Source: Pseudoneobacillus sp042683745 (GTDB lineage Bacteria > Bacillota > Bacilli > Bacillales > Cytobacillaceae). From it: 64,000 nt of DNA. The stretch's first letter is position 1; each line of letters starts with the position of its first letter. Shown piece by piece: positions 1 through 8,847 of this stretch. The stretch is from the NCBI RefSeq assembly GCF_042683745.1, contig NZ_JBHUJX010000025.1, forward strand, positions 372,001-436,000, given 5' to 3'. The notes beneath the pieces were generated by a model. That model had not been told where the DNA came from. It made no database searches and saw nothing but the letters and a program-made list of their open reading frames with translations. A program made the position numbers and the translations under genes.

Positions 1-1403
1 CTAATAAGTATAGTCAGAAATGCTTTCGGACTAAATGGAATAAATGGCCAAAAATATGGGGTATTGAAAGTTTTGATACTTGCAAGGATTAGAATAAATA
101 AAGTCACCCCAGCTACATATCCTGGAACATAGAATATGGCGACTAAAACCAATAGAAGTAGCCTTGCTATTTTGTTTGCAATTCCTAATTCGTAACTCGG
201 TGTTGTAAACGTTCCGATACCTGCTAAAGCAACGTATAAAATTACTTCAGGAACAAAAAGTCCAACGTCTATAGCGATTTGTCCAATTAATACAGCAGCA
301 ATTAATCCCATTGCTGTTGATAAGGAGGTAGGTGTATGAATGGCCGCCATTCTTAAAAACTCTATACCTAGATCCGCTAAGAATAGCTGAACGATTACTG
401 GAATGTTGGTTTCTTTATTCGGGCCAATAAACGCTAAAGACTCTGGTAACAGATCTGGCTCTAATACGAACAAAAACCATAAAGGTAAAAAGAAGATTGA
501 AGAAAATATTCCTAAAAATCGAATCCATCTAACAAAAGTACCAACTGCTGGTGATTGGCGATATTCTTCAGCATGTTGTACATGGTGAAAGAAAGTGGCG
601 GGTGTTATGAGCACACTTGGAGAAGCATCAACAAAAATAACAACATGTCCTTCTAAGATATGAGCAGCAACCACATCAGGTCTTTCTGAATATCGTACTA
701 ATGGAAACGGGTTATAGGATTGCTTAACTAAATATTCTTCAACTGTTTTATCACCCATCGTTAAGCCATCCGTCTCAATTGCTTCAATTTCTTTCTTTAA
801 TATTTCGATTAAATCAGGATCAGCTACATCTTTAATGTATCCAATTGCTACGTCAGTTTTAGAACGTTCACCCACTTTTAACATTTCAAACCTTAACCGC
901 TCATCTCTAATTCTTCTTCTTGTTAAAGCAGTATTGACTATAATATTTTCAACGTACCCATCTCGTGCACCACGAACAACTTTCTCTGTATCAGGCTCCT
1001 GTGGCTGCCTGCCTGGATAGCTTCTTACATCGATTAGAAGCCCAGTTGTTTCTCCTTCTACAAGGACCACGATTAAACCAGATAAGACTTGATCCACAAG
1101 TTCATCTAATGTCTTGATTTTACTAACAGATTGATGAATTAAGCGATTTTCTACAATATCAAATAGATGGGTTGAAAGCTTTTCATGATCATTTATTTCT
1201 ACTAGTTCTTCGAATAGGTTTATAATAAAAAGGGTATCACATAGACCGTTTACATAATAAATATGTACATCTTTTCTTAATATCTTTAGTTTTCTTATCC
1301 CTAAATCAAAGCTTACACCTAACCCAATTCTATCTTTCATATATTTTTCAACAGATTCTAAAGAGGCTGGAATTGTTTTTTTCTCATTACTCTGTTCAAC
1401 CAT
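1..1403 (-). CDS. spoVAF: Stage V sporulation protein AF, GerA-family membrane protein (C-terminus cut by window edge)
   Basis: The reverse strand stays open from an ATG at 1403 to the left edge, about 467 codons. The N-terminal half is soluble and reads like the GerA germinant-receptor A-subunit family. It is followed by hydrophobic segments from roughly residue 270, including stretches reading RWIRFLGIFSSIFFLPLW and LIAAVLIGQIAIDVGLF. SpoVAF belongs to this family and acts in the spore inner membrane during germination. The start codon overlaps the stop of the upstream spoVAEA (TAATG), so the two are translationally coupled at the end of the spoVA operon. The B. subtilis protein is a little under 500 residues, so only a short C-terminal piece should be missing. 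Confidence 0.93.
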   Translation of the reverse strand, partial: MVEQSNEKKTIPASLESVEKYMKDRIGLGVSFDLGIRKLKILRKDVHIYYVNGLCDTLFIINLFEELVEINDHEKLSTHLFDIVENRLIHQSVSKIKTLDELVDQVLSGLIVVLVEGETTGLLIDVRSYPGRQPQEPDTEKVVRGARDGYVENIIVNTALTRRRIRDERLRFEMLKVGERSKTDVAIGYIKDVADPDLIEILKKEIEAIETDGLTMGDKTVEEYLVKQSYNPFPLVRYSERPDVVAAHILEGHVVIFVDASPSVLITPATFFHHVQHAEEYRQSPAVGTFVRWIRFLGIFSSIFFLPLWFLFVLEPDLLPESLAFIGPNKETNIPVIVQLFLADLGIEFLRMAAIHTPTSLSTAMGLIAAVLIGQIAIDVGLFVPEVILYVALAGIGTFTTPSYELGIANKIARLLLLVLVAIFYVPGYVAGVTLFILILASIKTFNTPYFWPFIPFSPKAFLTILI

Positions 1404-1966
1404 TATTTTCCGCTCCTTTCTAAAATAATTTCAATTGCTTTTTTTGTGATTGGTGATCCTCTTTCAAGAAGATCCTGTTTTGACATTTTCCCAATATCAC
1501 CAATTCCTACAATAATAGGAATATTTAATGTATCTAAACAATAAACCGTGTCTCCATTCATTCGCCCCAGCTCTAGATCTGGCAACCCATATTTATCTAC
1601 CCCATATGGAGTTAGATTTCCATCGCGATCAACACACACGTCGACTCGTGTCCATTCTCTATGACGAGTGTTCGAAGCGACGGCAATAACACCTAAGACT
1701 TGGATATCTTGATGGGTCGCTACAAATTTTAAAGCCTTTTCCCCCATGCCCTCCCCCATATAACCACTATCATCAAACATGACTAATACGGGGTCATTTG
1801 TAGCCTTTTTAATTAGATGAACAATCTCAGCACCAGTTAGATTGGAAGGATTTCCATGGGACATGGATATGCAACGCCCACCGATATCCACAGCAACTTT
1901 CTCAATTGTTCGTCTGGCATAATCATCACCATCAGTAATTAATATCACTTGTCTTCGTTTTTCCAT
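1403..1966 (-). CDS. spoVAEA: Stage V sporulation protein AEA (SpoVAEa)
   Basis: This is a 187-residue soluble protein with no membrane segment. It matches SpoVAEa, the cytoplasmic member of the spoVA operon, for example in the N-terminal LITDGDDYARRTIEKVA and the central VMFDDSGYMGEGMGE. The biochemical role of the family is not well defined; it is linked to dipicolinic acid movement and germination. It lies 42 bases downstream of spoVAB and overlaps the spoVAF start by one base. In B. subtilis the genes spoVAC, spoVAD and spoVAEB lie between spoVAB and this gene; here there is no room for them. Confidence 0.92.
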   Translation of the reverse strand: MEKRRQVILITDGDDYARRTIEKVAVDIGGRCISMSHGNPSNLTGAEIVHLIKKATNDPVLVMFDDSGYMGEGMGEKALKFVATHQDIQVLGVIAVASNTRHREWTRVDVCVDRDGNLTPYGVDKYGLPDLELGRMNGDTVYCLDTLNIPIIVGIGDIGKMSKQDLLERGSPITKKAIEIILERSGK

Positions 1967-2008
1967 ATGAGATATCCTTTCTAAATGGATTCTATCTCTT
2001 TCAATCGT

Positions 2009-2431
2009 TTATCGTTTCACGAAATAGATCCAATGGAACAAAGATCCGAAGATTTTCCCCAATACAATCGCCATTAGTAAAATAGTTATTTTCCCATCTA
2101 CGCCTACTCTTTTCGCCAAAATCGGCAGGACATTTAATACTTCCGTTAATGCAGCAGCTATAAGACCAAAAAATACTCCAGCGAATAAACCTAATGGGAT
2201 GAGTATAAATGGGGTAAGAAATAAGAGAATATCCTCTAAACTTACCATTACCCCTGTTAATGCACCAAGAACGACACCCCATTCATACCAATGAATCATT
2301 TTCATTGTTTTTGTTAATTGTGTTAACCTCGGAATCACACCTAATACTGTTAAAAAGGCAACAAAGCCTGTTCCAACAGCTAATCCACCAGCAAATCCAA
2401 TAAAAACGACAATGATGACATTAATCGTCAT
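2009..2431 (-). CDS. spoVAB: Stage V sporulation protein AB (SpoVAB)
   Basis: This 140-residue integral membrane protein has about four hydrophobic segments and matches SpoVAB. The glycine-rich N-terminal helix reads GFAGGLAVGTGFVAFL and the middle reads LTGVMVSLEDILLFLTPF. SpoVA proteins act in the forespore or spore inner membrane in dipicolinic acid uptake and release. The gene overlaps the 3' end of spoVAA by 11 bases, consistent with one operon made late in the forespore. I could not identify a convincing SigG promoter upstream of spoVAA by eye. Confidence 0.92.
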   Translation of the reverse strand: MTINVIIVVFIGFAGGLAVGTGFVAFLTVLGVIPRLTQLTKTMKMIHWYEWGVVLGALTGVMVSLEDILLFLTPFILIPLGLFAGVFFGLIAAALTEVLNVLPILAKRVGVDGKITILLMAIVLGKIFGSLFHWIYFVKR

Positions 2432-3041
2432 TTATATGCTTCATGCTTTCTTTATTCTCATTCATAATGACGTAATGATCTAAATTTTGCTGGTAATTAA
2501 ACATTTCAACCTCTAATGGACTTGGCTCTTCATTGATTCTTTTTCGAAAAATATGATTAAAAAATAAGATCATACCAAGGCCTAGTCCGATAGAATAGGG
2601 TATTTGAAATATTAGAGGATGCGGGTTAACCTTGCCTGTGATAATGGTGTAAAGATTCTGATGGACTTCTTTCATACTGACATCTTCATGGAAATTCATA
2701 ATTGTCATAGCAGCTCCAAAAAAGAGTAGAAGCCAAATTAAAATAAAAAGAGGAATGGAAACTCCTTTTTTCTTATAGATCACCTCAATAATGGTTTGGG
2801 AAGGGCCTATGATTTGCACCTCTGCACTGGAATCATATTCAGTAATCAAATTAATTACTTTCATCACATCAATAATGATGATATTTTTGTCCTGCTTGGT
2901 GATTTTATGGATGGGAATGTTGATTATTTTTTGATAAAGCTCTTCGTCAGTATTTACTTGAGCAATATCCTTTAAATGGACAGTAGTAAATGGATGAGTG
3001 AAGACACGATTCCTCATGCGAATGTAGATTGTTTTTTCCAA
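2421..3041 (-). CDS. spoVAA: Stage V sporulation protein AA (SpoVAA)
   Basis: The product has an N-terminal soluble domain of about 100 residues followed by two membrane segments, the layout of SpoVAA, the first gene of the spoVA operon. Two starts are possible. A GTG at 3059 would add six residues and has an AAGGA-like site upstream. A TTG at 3041 is preceded by GGGAAGTG six bases away and gives an N-terminus (LEKTIYIRMRNRVF) that lines up with the MERRIFIRLRHRVL start I recall for B. subtilis SpoVAA. I chose the TTG. The gene lies 106 bases downstream of the sigF terminator, so it is probably a separate forespore-specific transcription unit. Confidence 0.88.
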   Translation of the reverse strand: MEKTIYIRMRNRVFTHPFTTVHLKDIAQVNTDEELYQKIINIPIHKITKQDKNIIIIDVMKVINLITEYDSSAEVQIIGPSQTIIEVIYKKKGVSIPLFILIWLLLFFGAAMTIMNFHEDVSMKEVHQNLYTIITGKVNPHPLIFQIPYSIGLGLGMILFFNHIFRKRINEEPSPLEVEMFNYQQNLDHYVIMNENKESMKHINDD

Positions 3042-3148
3042 AACATTCACTTCCCACACATGGATTTCCTTGTATAAGTATTATTTGTTAAGAACTTCAT
3101 TTCATGATAACCAATATTTACTAATTTTTATTTTTTGTTTGATTATAG

Positions 3149-3182
3149 AAAAAACCGTATGAATCTTATTGATCCATACGGT
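3149..3182 (-). terminator. Rho-independent terminator of the spoIIA operon
   Basis: On the minus strand an 8-bp stem (ACCGTATG paired with CATACGGT) is followed by a run of T. It overlaps the last codons of sigF and separates spoIIA from spoVA. Confidence 0.8.
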
Positions 3183-3924
3183 CTTTCATTTGTTGGAGTA
3201 TCTTTTTTTCTAATCTTGACACTTGAACTTGCGATATTCCAAGCCTACCTGCTACTTCTGATTGAGTTTGATCTTTATAATATCTTAAATAGACGATTAA
3301 CCTTTCTCGCTCATCAAGTTCTCTTATTGCTTCTTTTAAAGCAATTTTATCGAACCATTTTCCTTCATTTCCATCATCAATTTGATCCAATAAGGTAATT
3401 GGATCCCCATCATTTTCATATACCGTCTCATGAATGGACGATGGTGTACGGCTCGCTTCTTGGGCAAGGATAATATCTTCAGGTGAAAGTTCTAGGTACT
3501 CAGATAGTTCAGAAACAGTCGGGACTCTACCTAACGTTTTCGATAGCTCGTCTTTTGCCTTTCTAATTTTATTACCCATTTCTTTTAATGACCTGCTAAC
3601 TTTAACTGTTCCATCATCACGAATAAAACGCTGAATCTCTCCTATGATCATCGGAACGGCATAGGTTGAAAATTTCACATCATAGGAAAGGTCAAATTTA
3701 TCAACCGATTTAAGTAAACCAATACAGCCAATTTGAAATAAGTCGTCTGGTTCATATCCACGGTTAATAAATCGTTGCACAACAGACCAAACGAGCCTCA
3801 TGTTTTTCTGAACAATTGTATCTCTCGCTTCTTGATCCCCATCTTGACTTTTTTTAATCAATTCTTTTACTTCGTGATCTTTTAAATAGGTTTGGTTTTT
3901 TTCGTTTTTGACCTCCACATCCAT
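3166..3924 (-). CDS. sigF: RNA polymerase sporulation sigma factor SigF
   Basis: This 252-residue sigma-70 family protein has the SigB/F/G architecture. Region 2 contains NMRLVWSVVQRFINRGYEPDDLFQIGCIGL and a later YAVPMIIGEIQRFIRDDG segment; the C-terminal region 4 helix-turn-helix contains QSEVAGRLGISQVQVSRLEKK. SigF is the first compartment-specific sporulation sigma factor and is active in the forespore. The anti-sigma factor SpoIIAB holds it inactive until unphosphorylated SpoIIAA releases it. It is the last gene of spoIIAA-spoIIAB-sigF, 12 bases after spoIIAB. The length is close to the B. subtilis protein. Confidence 0.98.
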   Translation of the reverse strand: MDVEVKNEKNQTYLKDHEVKELIKKSQDGDQEARDTIVQKNMRLVWSVVQRFINRGYEPDDLFQIGCIGLLKSVDKFDLSYDVKFSTYAVPMIIGEIQRFIRDDGTVKVSRSLKEMGNKIRKAKDELSKTLGRVPTVSELSEYLELSPEDIILAQEASRTPSSIHETVYENDGDPITLLDQIDDGNEGKWFDKIALKEAIRELDERERLIVYLRYYKDQTQSEVAGRLGISQVQVSRLEKKILQQMKDRMDQ

Positions 3925-3936
3925 CGGCTAGTCTCC

Positions 3937-4377
3937 TTAATTGCATAGCATTTTGCTGTTTAATAAATGCTTTCTTAATCTGATTTCGGTTCCTCTACCT
4001 GGTTGTGAAAATACTTCCACTTCATCCATAAAATTCTCCATGATCGTAAAGCCCATTCCAGATCTCTCCAAATCTGGTTTCGTTGTAAATAATGGCTGCA
4101 TGGCTTCCTCCACATCATTGATGCCCATTCCTTCATCTTTAATGGTCATATCAATAAAACCATCATTAATGGTTACATTAATGTATACTAGCCCTTCAGG
4201 ATCATTTTCATATCCATGAATAATGGAGTTCGTCACAGCTTCTGAAATAACAGTTTTAATTTCTGTTAATTCATCCATTGTCGGATCAAGTTGTGCAACG
4301 AATGCGGCAACAGTGACCCTTGCGAAAGATTCGTTTTGGCTTAAAGCACTAAATTGTAGTTTCATTTCATTCTTCAA
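3937..4377 (-). CDS. spoIIAB: Anti-sigma F factor / SpoIIAA kinase SpoIIAB
   Basis: A 146-residue GHKL-type serine kinase. The N-box is present in SEAVTNSIIHGYEN (catalytic Glu46, Asn50), followed by the G1-type DEGMGI and G2-type RSGMGF nucleotide-binding motifs. SpoIIAB binds SigF in the ATP form and phosphorylates SpoIIAA on a serine. It lies two bases after spoIIAA, as expected for translational coupling and fixed partner stoichiometry. All catalytic motifs are intact. Confidence 0.98.
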   Translation of the reverse strand: MKNEMKLQFSALSQNESFARVTVAAFVAQLDPTMDELTEIKTVISEAVTNSIIHGYENDPEGLVYINVTINDGFIDMTIKDEGMGINDVEEAMQPLFTTKPDLERSGMGFTIMENFMDEVEVFSQPGRGTEIRLRKHLLNSKMLCN

Positions 4378-4379
4378 AG

Positions 4380-4730
4380 TTATGCCACCCCCAAATGTTG
4401 CAATGCAAACTCTTCAGTCGGCTCTTGACGAATAATTTTAAATAAGCCCGACATATCAAAAAGTCTTTGAATCGCAGGGGAGATGGCACATACTACCATT
4501 TCACCATGAAGTTGTTTAATTTGCTTATAACGTCCTAGAATAACTCCTAAACCAGAACTATCCATGAAAGAAAGATGCTCTAGATTTAAAAGAATATGCC
4601 GAATTTGATGCTTTTCTATTGCCTTTGTAGTGAGATCGCGTAATTCTTCTGCTGTATGATGATCAAGCTCGCCTGAAAGACGAATGCAAAGAACATCATT
4701 TATTACTTCTAAGTCAATATTAAGACTCAC
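4380..4730 (-). CDS. spoIIAA: Anti-anti-sigma factor SpoIIAA
   Basis: A 116-residue STAS-domain protein. The phosphorylation site is visible as FMDSSGLGVILGRY, with the target serine at residue 58, the position used in B. subtilis. In the forespore SpoIIE dephosphorylates SpoIIAA, which then displaces SpoIIAB from SigF. It is the first gene of the three-gene spoIIA operon and sits behind a SigH-type promoter. dacF lies upstream on the same strand after a 128-base gap, so some read-through is possible. Confidence 0.98.
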   Translation of the reverse strand: MSLNIDLEVINDVLCIRLSGELDHHTAEELRDLTTKAIEKHQIRHILLNLEHLSFMDSSGLGVILGRYKQIKQLHGEMVVCAISPAIQRLFDMSGLFKIIRQEPTEEFALQHLGVA

Positions 4731-4763
4731 TATCCTCAGCCTCCTTCATCTGGTATAGTGAGT

Positions 4764-4793
4764 CAATTCGCTGCTTTAGTGATAGAATCCTTC
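4764..4793 (-). promoter_or_regulatory. Candidate SigH promoter of the spoIIA operon
   Basis: On the minus strand GAAGGATTC (-35 type RnAGGAwWW) is followed after 12 bases by AGCGAATTG (-10 type RnnGAATww). It lies about 35 bases upstream of spoIIAA. Transcription of spoIIA by SigH is established in B. subtilis; the assignment here rests on the motif match and position. Confidence 0.65.
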
Positions 4794-4858
4794 TAACAAA
4801 CAAAACTAGTGTTTATTCGCTAAAGATAGTAAGAAAACGGTAATTTTCGACATTCCCT

Positions 4859-6025
4859 TTAATTCGTTTTTGTAAACATTCCGAAAGAACGTTTAAATAA
4901 CTTCCACCATCCTGCTTGCTTTACATCTTCATTTGAAACTAAAGGGCTTTCCGTCAATACTTTACCATCTTTTACAAGTTTGATCGTTCCTACTCGATCA
5001 CCTTTTAAAACAGGGGCTTTAATATTTTTTTGTAAAGTAATTTCTTTTTTAACTTTATCAATATTTTCCCCTTTTTTTGTAAGTAATGAAATCGGTTCAC
5101 TTGTCACTGCATTAATCGTTTTCTTTTCACCTTTACTAATTACTGCTTTGCCCAGTGTGTGACCTCTTTTATATAAAGGGTGGGTTTGATATTGGCTAAA
5201 AGCAAAATCTAATAGTTTAGTGACTTGCGCATTTCTTTCCTTAGAGGTTGGGGCCCCAAATACTACGGCAATAACACGCATTCCATTTTTTTCTGCTGTT
5301 GCAGTTAAACAATACTTTGCTTCTCTTGTAAAACCCGTTTTTAGTCCATCAACTCCAGGATAGAATCGAACGAGTTTATTCGTATTCACTAGCCAAAATT
5401 TCTTCTCACTCGTCTCTCTTAGGTAGTCCTCATATTTGCCCGTGAACTCTGTGATGGTATCGTATTTTAATAATTCTTTTGCCATCATAGCCATATCGTA
5501 TGCCGTACTATAATGATCTTCAGCAGGAAGTCCTGTGGTATTTTGGAATTTCGTATTTTTTAAACCTAATTCCTTTGCCTTTTTGTTCATCATGTCAACA
5601 AAAGCTTCTTCAGAACCGGCAATTCTCTCAGCTAATGCGACAGATGCATCATTTCCAGAACCGATTGCGATTCCTTTTAATAATTCACTTGTAGTCATTT
5701 CTTCTCCAGGTTCAAGGAAGATTTGTGAACCTCCCATTGAAGCAGCGTATTCACTCGCTCTTACTTTTTCCTTCAAAGACAGTCTGCCTTCATCGATGGC
5801 TTCCATAATTAACAGCATTGTCATTATTTTGGTCATACTTGCTGGTGGCAGTTTTTCCTGACTGTTTTGATCATACATAACTGTGCCCGTATCTCGCTCG
5901 ATTAATATCGCAGAACTTACGTTATTTACTAAATCGGTTTGCTTCTTTTCCGCTGCATATGCTGATGGACCGATCATGGAAAAAACTAAAATTGATAGGA
6001 TCATCATAGTGAAAAATCGTTTCAT
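4859..6025 (-). CDS. dacF: D-alanyl-D-alanine carboxypeptidase DacF
   Basis: A 388-residue S11-family penicillin-binding protein with a signal peptide (MKRFFTMMILSILVFSMIG, cleavage near SAYA). The three active-site motifs are present: SxxK in PASMTKIM, SxN in GIAIGSGNDAS, and KTG in VDGLKTGFT. DacF trims D-alanine from peptidoglycan stem peptides and, with other carboxypeptidases, sets the cross-linking of spore cortex. Its position immediately upstream of spoIIA is conserved with B. subtilis. A SigF-like promoter upstream fits forespore expression. The length matches the 389-residue B. subtilis protein. Confidence 0.96.
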   Translation of the reverse strand: MKRFFTMMILSILVFSMIGPSAYAAEKKQTDLVNNVSSAILIERDTGTVMYDQNSQEKLPPASMTKIMTMLLIMEAIDEGRLSLKEKVRASEYAASMGGSQIFLEPGEEMTTSELLKGIAIGSGNDASVALAERIAGSEEAFVDMMNKKAKELGLKNTKFQNTTGLPAEDHYSTAYDMAMMAKELLKYDTITEFTGKYEDYLRETSEKKFWLVNTNKLVRFYPGVDGLKTGFTREAKYCLTATAEKNGMRVIAVVFGAPTSKERNAQVTKLLDFAFSQYQTHPLYKRGHTLGKAVISKGEKKTINAVTSEPISLLTKKGENIDKVKKEITLQKNIKAPVLKGDRVGTIKLVKDGKVLTESPLVSNEDVKQAGWWKLFKRSFGMFTKTN

Positions 6026-6055
6026 TTACATACCCCTCCTATTCTTTATAGGCAT

Positions 6056-6084
6056 TATTTTTTCCAAATTAAGTACTTTTATAC
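6056..6084 (-). promoter_or_regulatory. Candidate SigF promoter of dacF
   Basis: On the minus strand GTATA (-35, consensus GYATA) is followed after 14 bases by GGAAAAAATA (consensus GGnnAnAnTn), about 30 bases before the dacF start. The spacer is a base or so shorter than typical. SigF control of dacF is known in B. subtilis. Confidence 0.5.
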
Positions 6085-6110
6085 AATAAATAGTAATTAG
6101 AAAAAAATAA

Positions 6111-6137
6111 AAAACGCCCTGGGATATCCCAAGACGC
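6111..6137 (-). terminator. Terminator of the deoB-pdp operon
   Basis: On the minus strand a GCGTCTTGGG / CCCAGGGCGT hairpin with small mismatches is followed by a T-rich tract directly after pdp. It isolates dacF from pdp. Confidence 0.75.
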
Positions 6138-6145
6138 TTCAACTA

Positions 6146-7450
6146 CTATTCAGTTATTTCTTCGTATACTAGTGTTGGAGCCTTTGTCGGCTCTGATGTA
6201 ATGATAATGTTTTCATAGAGTTTTTGCTTTATTTCTTCAACATTTTCAAAATTACTATATATGGAAGCAATTGACTCACCTTTTTTGACTTGGTCTCCAA
6301 TTTTCTTGTGTAATAATAAACCAACGGCTAAATCAATCACTGATTCCTTTGTTGCTCTTCCAGCACCTAAAAGCATCGCGGCTGTACCAATTTCATCAGC
6401 AACCATTTCATGTACATAACCATCTTCCTTTGCCTCTAATTCATAAACAAATTGGGCTTGTGGAAGTTTAGATGGGTCATCGACTACTGAAGCATCTCCA
6501 CCTTGTGAGCTCAAGAAAACTTTTAATTTTTCTAATGCTGATCCATTCTCTATCGCTTTTTCAAGTAATTGTCTTGCTTCTTGTAGTGAACTTGCTTTTT
6601 TCGCTAAATACACCATATGGCTTCCTAATGTTAAACAAAGTTCTGTCAAATCCTTTGGACCTACACCCTTTAAGGTATCGATAGCCTCTTTCACTTCAAG
6701 GGCGTTTCCAATAGCAAATCCTAACGGCTGACTCATATCTGAAATAACTGCCATCGTACGTCGACCAACATTATTCCCAATCCGTACCATTGCCTTTGCC
6801 AATTCCCTGGAATCATCAAGCGTTTTCATAAAGGCACCGGCACCCGTTTTCACATCCAAGACGATTGCATCAGCACCTGCAGCAATTTTTTTACTCATTA
6901 TTGAACCCGCTATTAATGGAATGCTATCAACTGTAGCCGTCACATCGCGCAGAGCATATAGCTTTTTATCAGCAGGAGTTAGATTTCCACTTTGACCAAT
7001 AACAGCAATTTTATTTTTATTTACTAAATCGATAAATTCTTGATTTTCAATTTCCACATGAAATCCTGCCACTGATTCCAATTTATCAATGGTTCCGCCT
7101 GTATGTCCTAAACCTCGACCAGACATTTTTGCTACAGGGACTCCAACTGCTGCAACAAGAGGACCTAGCACTAATGTTGTCGTATCGCCGACTCCCCCAG
7201 TTGAATGTTTATCGACCTTGATTCCTTCGATTTGTGATAAGTCAATTGTGTCACCGGAGTTAACCATTGCCATTGTTAAATCGGCTCTTTCACGTTCAGT
7301 CATTCCATTGAAGAATACGGCCATTGTAAAGGCACTTACTTGATAATCAGGAATCGAACCTTCTGTGTAACCATTAATGATAAATTGGATTTCCTCAGTC
7401 GTTAACTCAAGTTGATCTCGTTTTTTTTCTATTAAATCCACCATTCTCAT
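6146..7450 (-). CDS. pdp: Pyrimidine-nucleoside phosphorylase
   Basis: The protein is about 434 residues when started at the ATG at 7450 (MRMVDLIEKK). I preferred this to a start 48 bases upstream because it matches the known N-terminus of Bacillus Pdp, has a GGTGAT site just before it, and leaves a normal gap after deoB. The phosphate-binding signature KHSTGGVGDTTTLVL is intact, as is the C-terminal alpha/beta domain. The enzyme splits uridine, thymidine and deoxyuridine into base and (deoxy)ribose-1-phosphate. The neighbouring phosphopentomutase then isomerises the sugar phosphate, so the two genes form a nucleoside salvage operon. Confidence 0.95.
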   Translation of the reverse strand: MRMVDLIEKKRDQLELTTEEIQFIINGYTEGSIPDYQVSAFTMAVFFNGMTERERADLTMAMVNSGDTIDLSQIEGIKVDKHSTGGVGDTTTLVLGPLVAAVGVPVAKMSGRGLGHTGGTIDKLESVAGFHVEIENQEFIDLVNKNKIAVIGQSGNLTPADKKLYALRDVTATVDSIPLIAGSIMSKKIAAGADAIVLDVKTGAGAFMKTLDDSRELAKAMVRIGNNVGRRTMAVISDMSQPLGFAIGNALEVKEAIDTLKGVGPKDLTELCLTLGSHMVYLAKKASSLQEARQLLEKAIENGSALEKLKVFLSSQGGDASVVDDPSKLPQAQFVYELEAKEDGYVHEMVADEIGTAAMLLGAGRATKESVIDLAVGLLLHKKIGDQVKKGESIASIYSNFENVEEIKQKLYENIIITSEPTKAPTLVYEEITE

Positions 7451-7484
7451 GGATATCACCATCTTCTCTTGATAATTGTTTATT

Positions 7485-8678
7485 CTATTTTGAATCACTT
7501 ATTTTTTTCAAAAAACTTTGACCAAATTTCGGCATCGTCACATGGAAGTTCTCTGCAACTGTCGCTCCAATATCTGCAAATGTTTTACAAATTGGTAATT
7601 CTTTACCTTCTGTCATTTTTTTGGAATAGATAAGTAATGGAACGTACTCTCTCGTATGATCTGTACCAGGGTGAACGGGATCATTTCCATGATCTGCTGT
7701 AATAATAAGCAAGTCATCTTCTTGCATTTTTTCAAAAACCTCTGGAAGTCTCGAATCATATTCTTCTAACGCGTTGCCATATCCAAGAGGATCACGACGG
7801 TGTCCATAAAGAGCGTCGAAGTCGACTAAATTTAAGAAACTTAATCCTGTAAAATCCATATTTAAACTATCAAGCAATTTATCCATACCATCCATATTTG
7901 AAATAGTTCGTAAGGATTGAGTTACTCCTTCACCATCGAAAATATCGGATATTTTCCCGATAGCGATAACATCAAGTTCTGAATCTTTTAATTCATTCAT
8001 CACTGTACGATCAAATGGCTTTAATGCGTAATCGTGGCGATTGGAGGTACGTTTGAAATTTCCTGGCTCCCCTAAGAACGGTCTCGCTATCACTCGACCA
8101 ACCATATATTTTTCATCTAATGTCAGTTCCCTAGCAATGCTACATATTTTATATTGTTCTTCGATAGGGATAATTTCTTCATGGGCCGCAATTTGCAACA
8201 CTGAATCAGCAGATGTATAAATAATTAATGCGCCTGTTTTCATATGTTCTTCACCAAGTTCATCTAAAATCTCGGTACCACTGGCTGGCTTGTTTCCGAT
8301 AATTTTTCTCCCAGTTTTAGCCTCTAGTTCAGAAACCAACTCTGGCGGAAATCCATCTGGAAATACTCTAAATGGAGTTTGAATATTCAACCCCATAATT
8401 TCCCAGTGCCCAGTCATCGTATCCTTACCATTAGAAGCTTCCTGCATTTTTGTGAAATAAGCTAAAGGTTTATCTACTTTTTCAATTCCTTTAATTTCAC
8501 GAATATGACTTAGGCCTAATTGGGCCATGTTTGGCATGTTTAATCCGTTCATTTTTTCTGCAATATGGCCTAAAGTATCTGATCCTTCATCCCCAAACTT
8601 TTTTGCATCTGGAGCTTCACCAATTCCAACCGAATCCATCACAATGAGAAAAATTCGTTTATATGTATACTCAGACAT
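7485..8678 (-). CDS. deoB: Phosphopentomutase
   Basis: An alkaline-phosphatase-superfamily enzyme of 397 residues. Metal-binding motifs include the N-terminal VMDSVGIGEAPDA, a central TMTGHWE containing the catalytic threonine, and C-terminal TADHGNDP and GTDHTREYVPLLIYS. It interconverts (deoxy)ribose-1-phosphate and -5-phosphate. The start at 8678 was chosen because GGGGAGG lies 6 bases upstream; an in-frame start at 8693 has no such site. It is the first gene of the deoB-pdp operon, called drm in B. subtilis. Confidence 0.96.
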   Translation of the reverse strand: MSEYTYKRIFLIVMDSVGIGEAPDAKKFGDEGSDTLGHIAEKMNGLNMPNMAQLGLSHIREIKGIEKVDKPLAYFTKMQEASNGKDTMTGHWEIMGLNIQTPFRVFPDGFPPELVSELEAKTGRKIIGNKPASGTEILDELGEEHMKTGALIIYTSADSVLQIAAHEEIIPIEEQYKICSIARELTLDEKYMVGRVIARPFLGEPGNFKRTSNRHDYALKPFDRTVMNELKDSELDVIAIGKISDIFDGEGVTQSLRTISNMDGMDKLLDSLNMDFTGLSFLNLVDFDALYGHRRDPLGYGNALEEYDSRLPEVFEKMQEDDLLIITADHGNDPVHPGTDHTREYVPLLIYSKKMTEGKELPICKTFADIGATVAENFHVTMPKFGQSFLKKISDSK

Positions 8679-8795
8679 GTAGATCCTCCCCACAAAGGTA
8701 GTAATATGATTTATATTTCCCCTGTTTTATTAGAATAATCATTTCAAAAAAATAATAACGTCAGAAGTCTGACAACTTTATTTTACTAAAAATAT

Positions 8796-8828
8796 AAAAA
8801 AAAAGCTATCTTCATTAGGACAGCTTTC
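8796..8828 (-). terminator. Terminator downstream of xerD
   Basis: On the minus strand an AAGCTGTC / GATAGCTT stem with an 8-base loop precedes a run of nine T. It separates xerD from deoB. Confidence 0.85.
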
Positions 8829-8847
8829 TTACATTTCTATGAATCTT

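Noticed and set aside
403..1020. Two plus-strand frames of 61 codons opposite spoVAF
   Set aside because: They lie wholly inside the open minus-strand spoVAF frame, lack ribosome sites and have no recognisable motifs.
3060..3165. SigG promoter for spoVAA
   Set aside because: Expected from B. subtilis, but no pair of -35 and -10 elements at proper spacing was convincing by eye.
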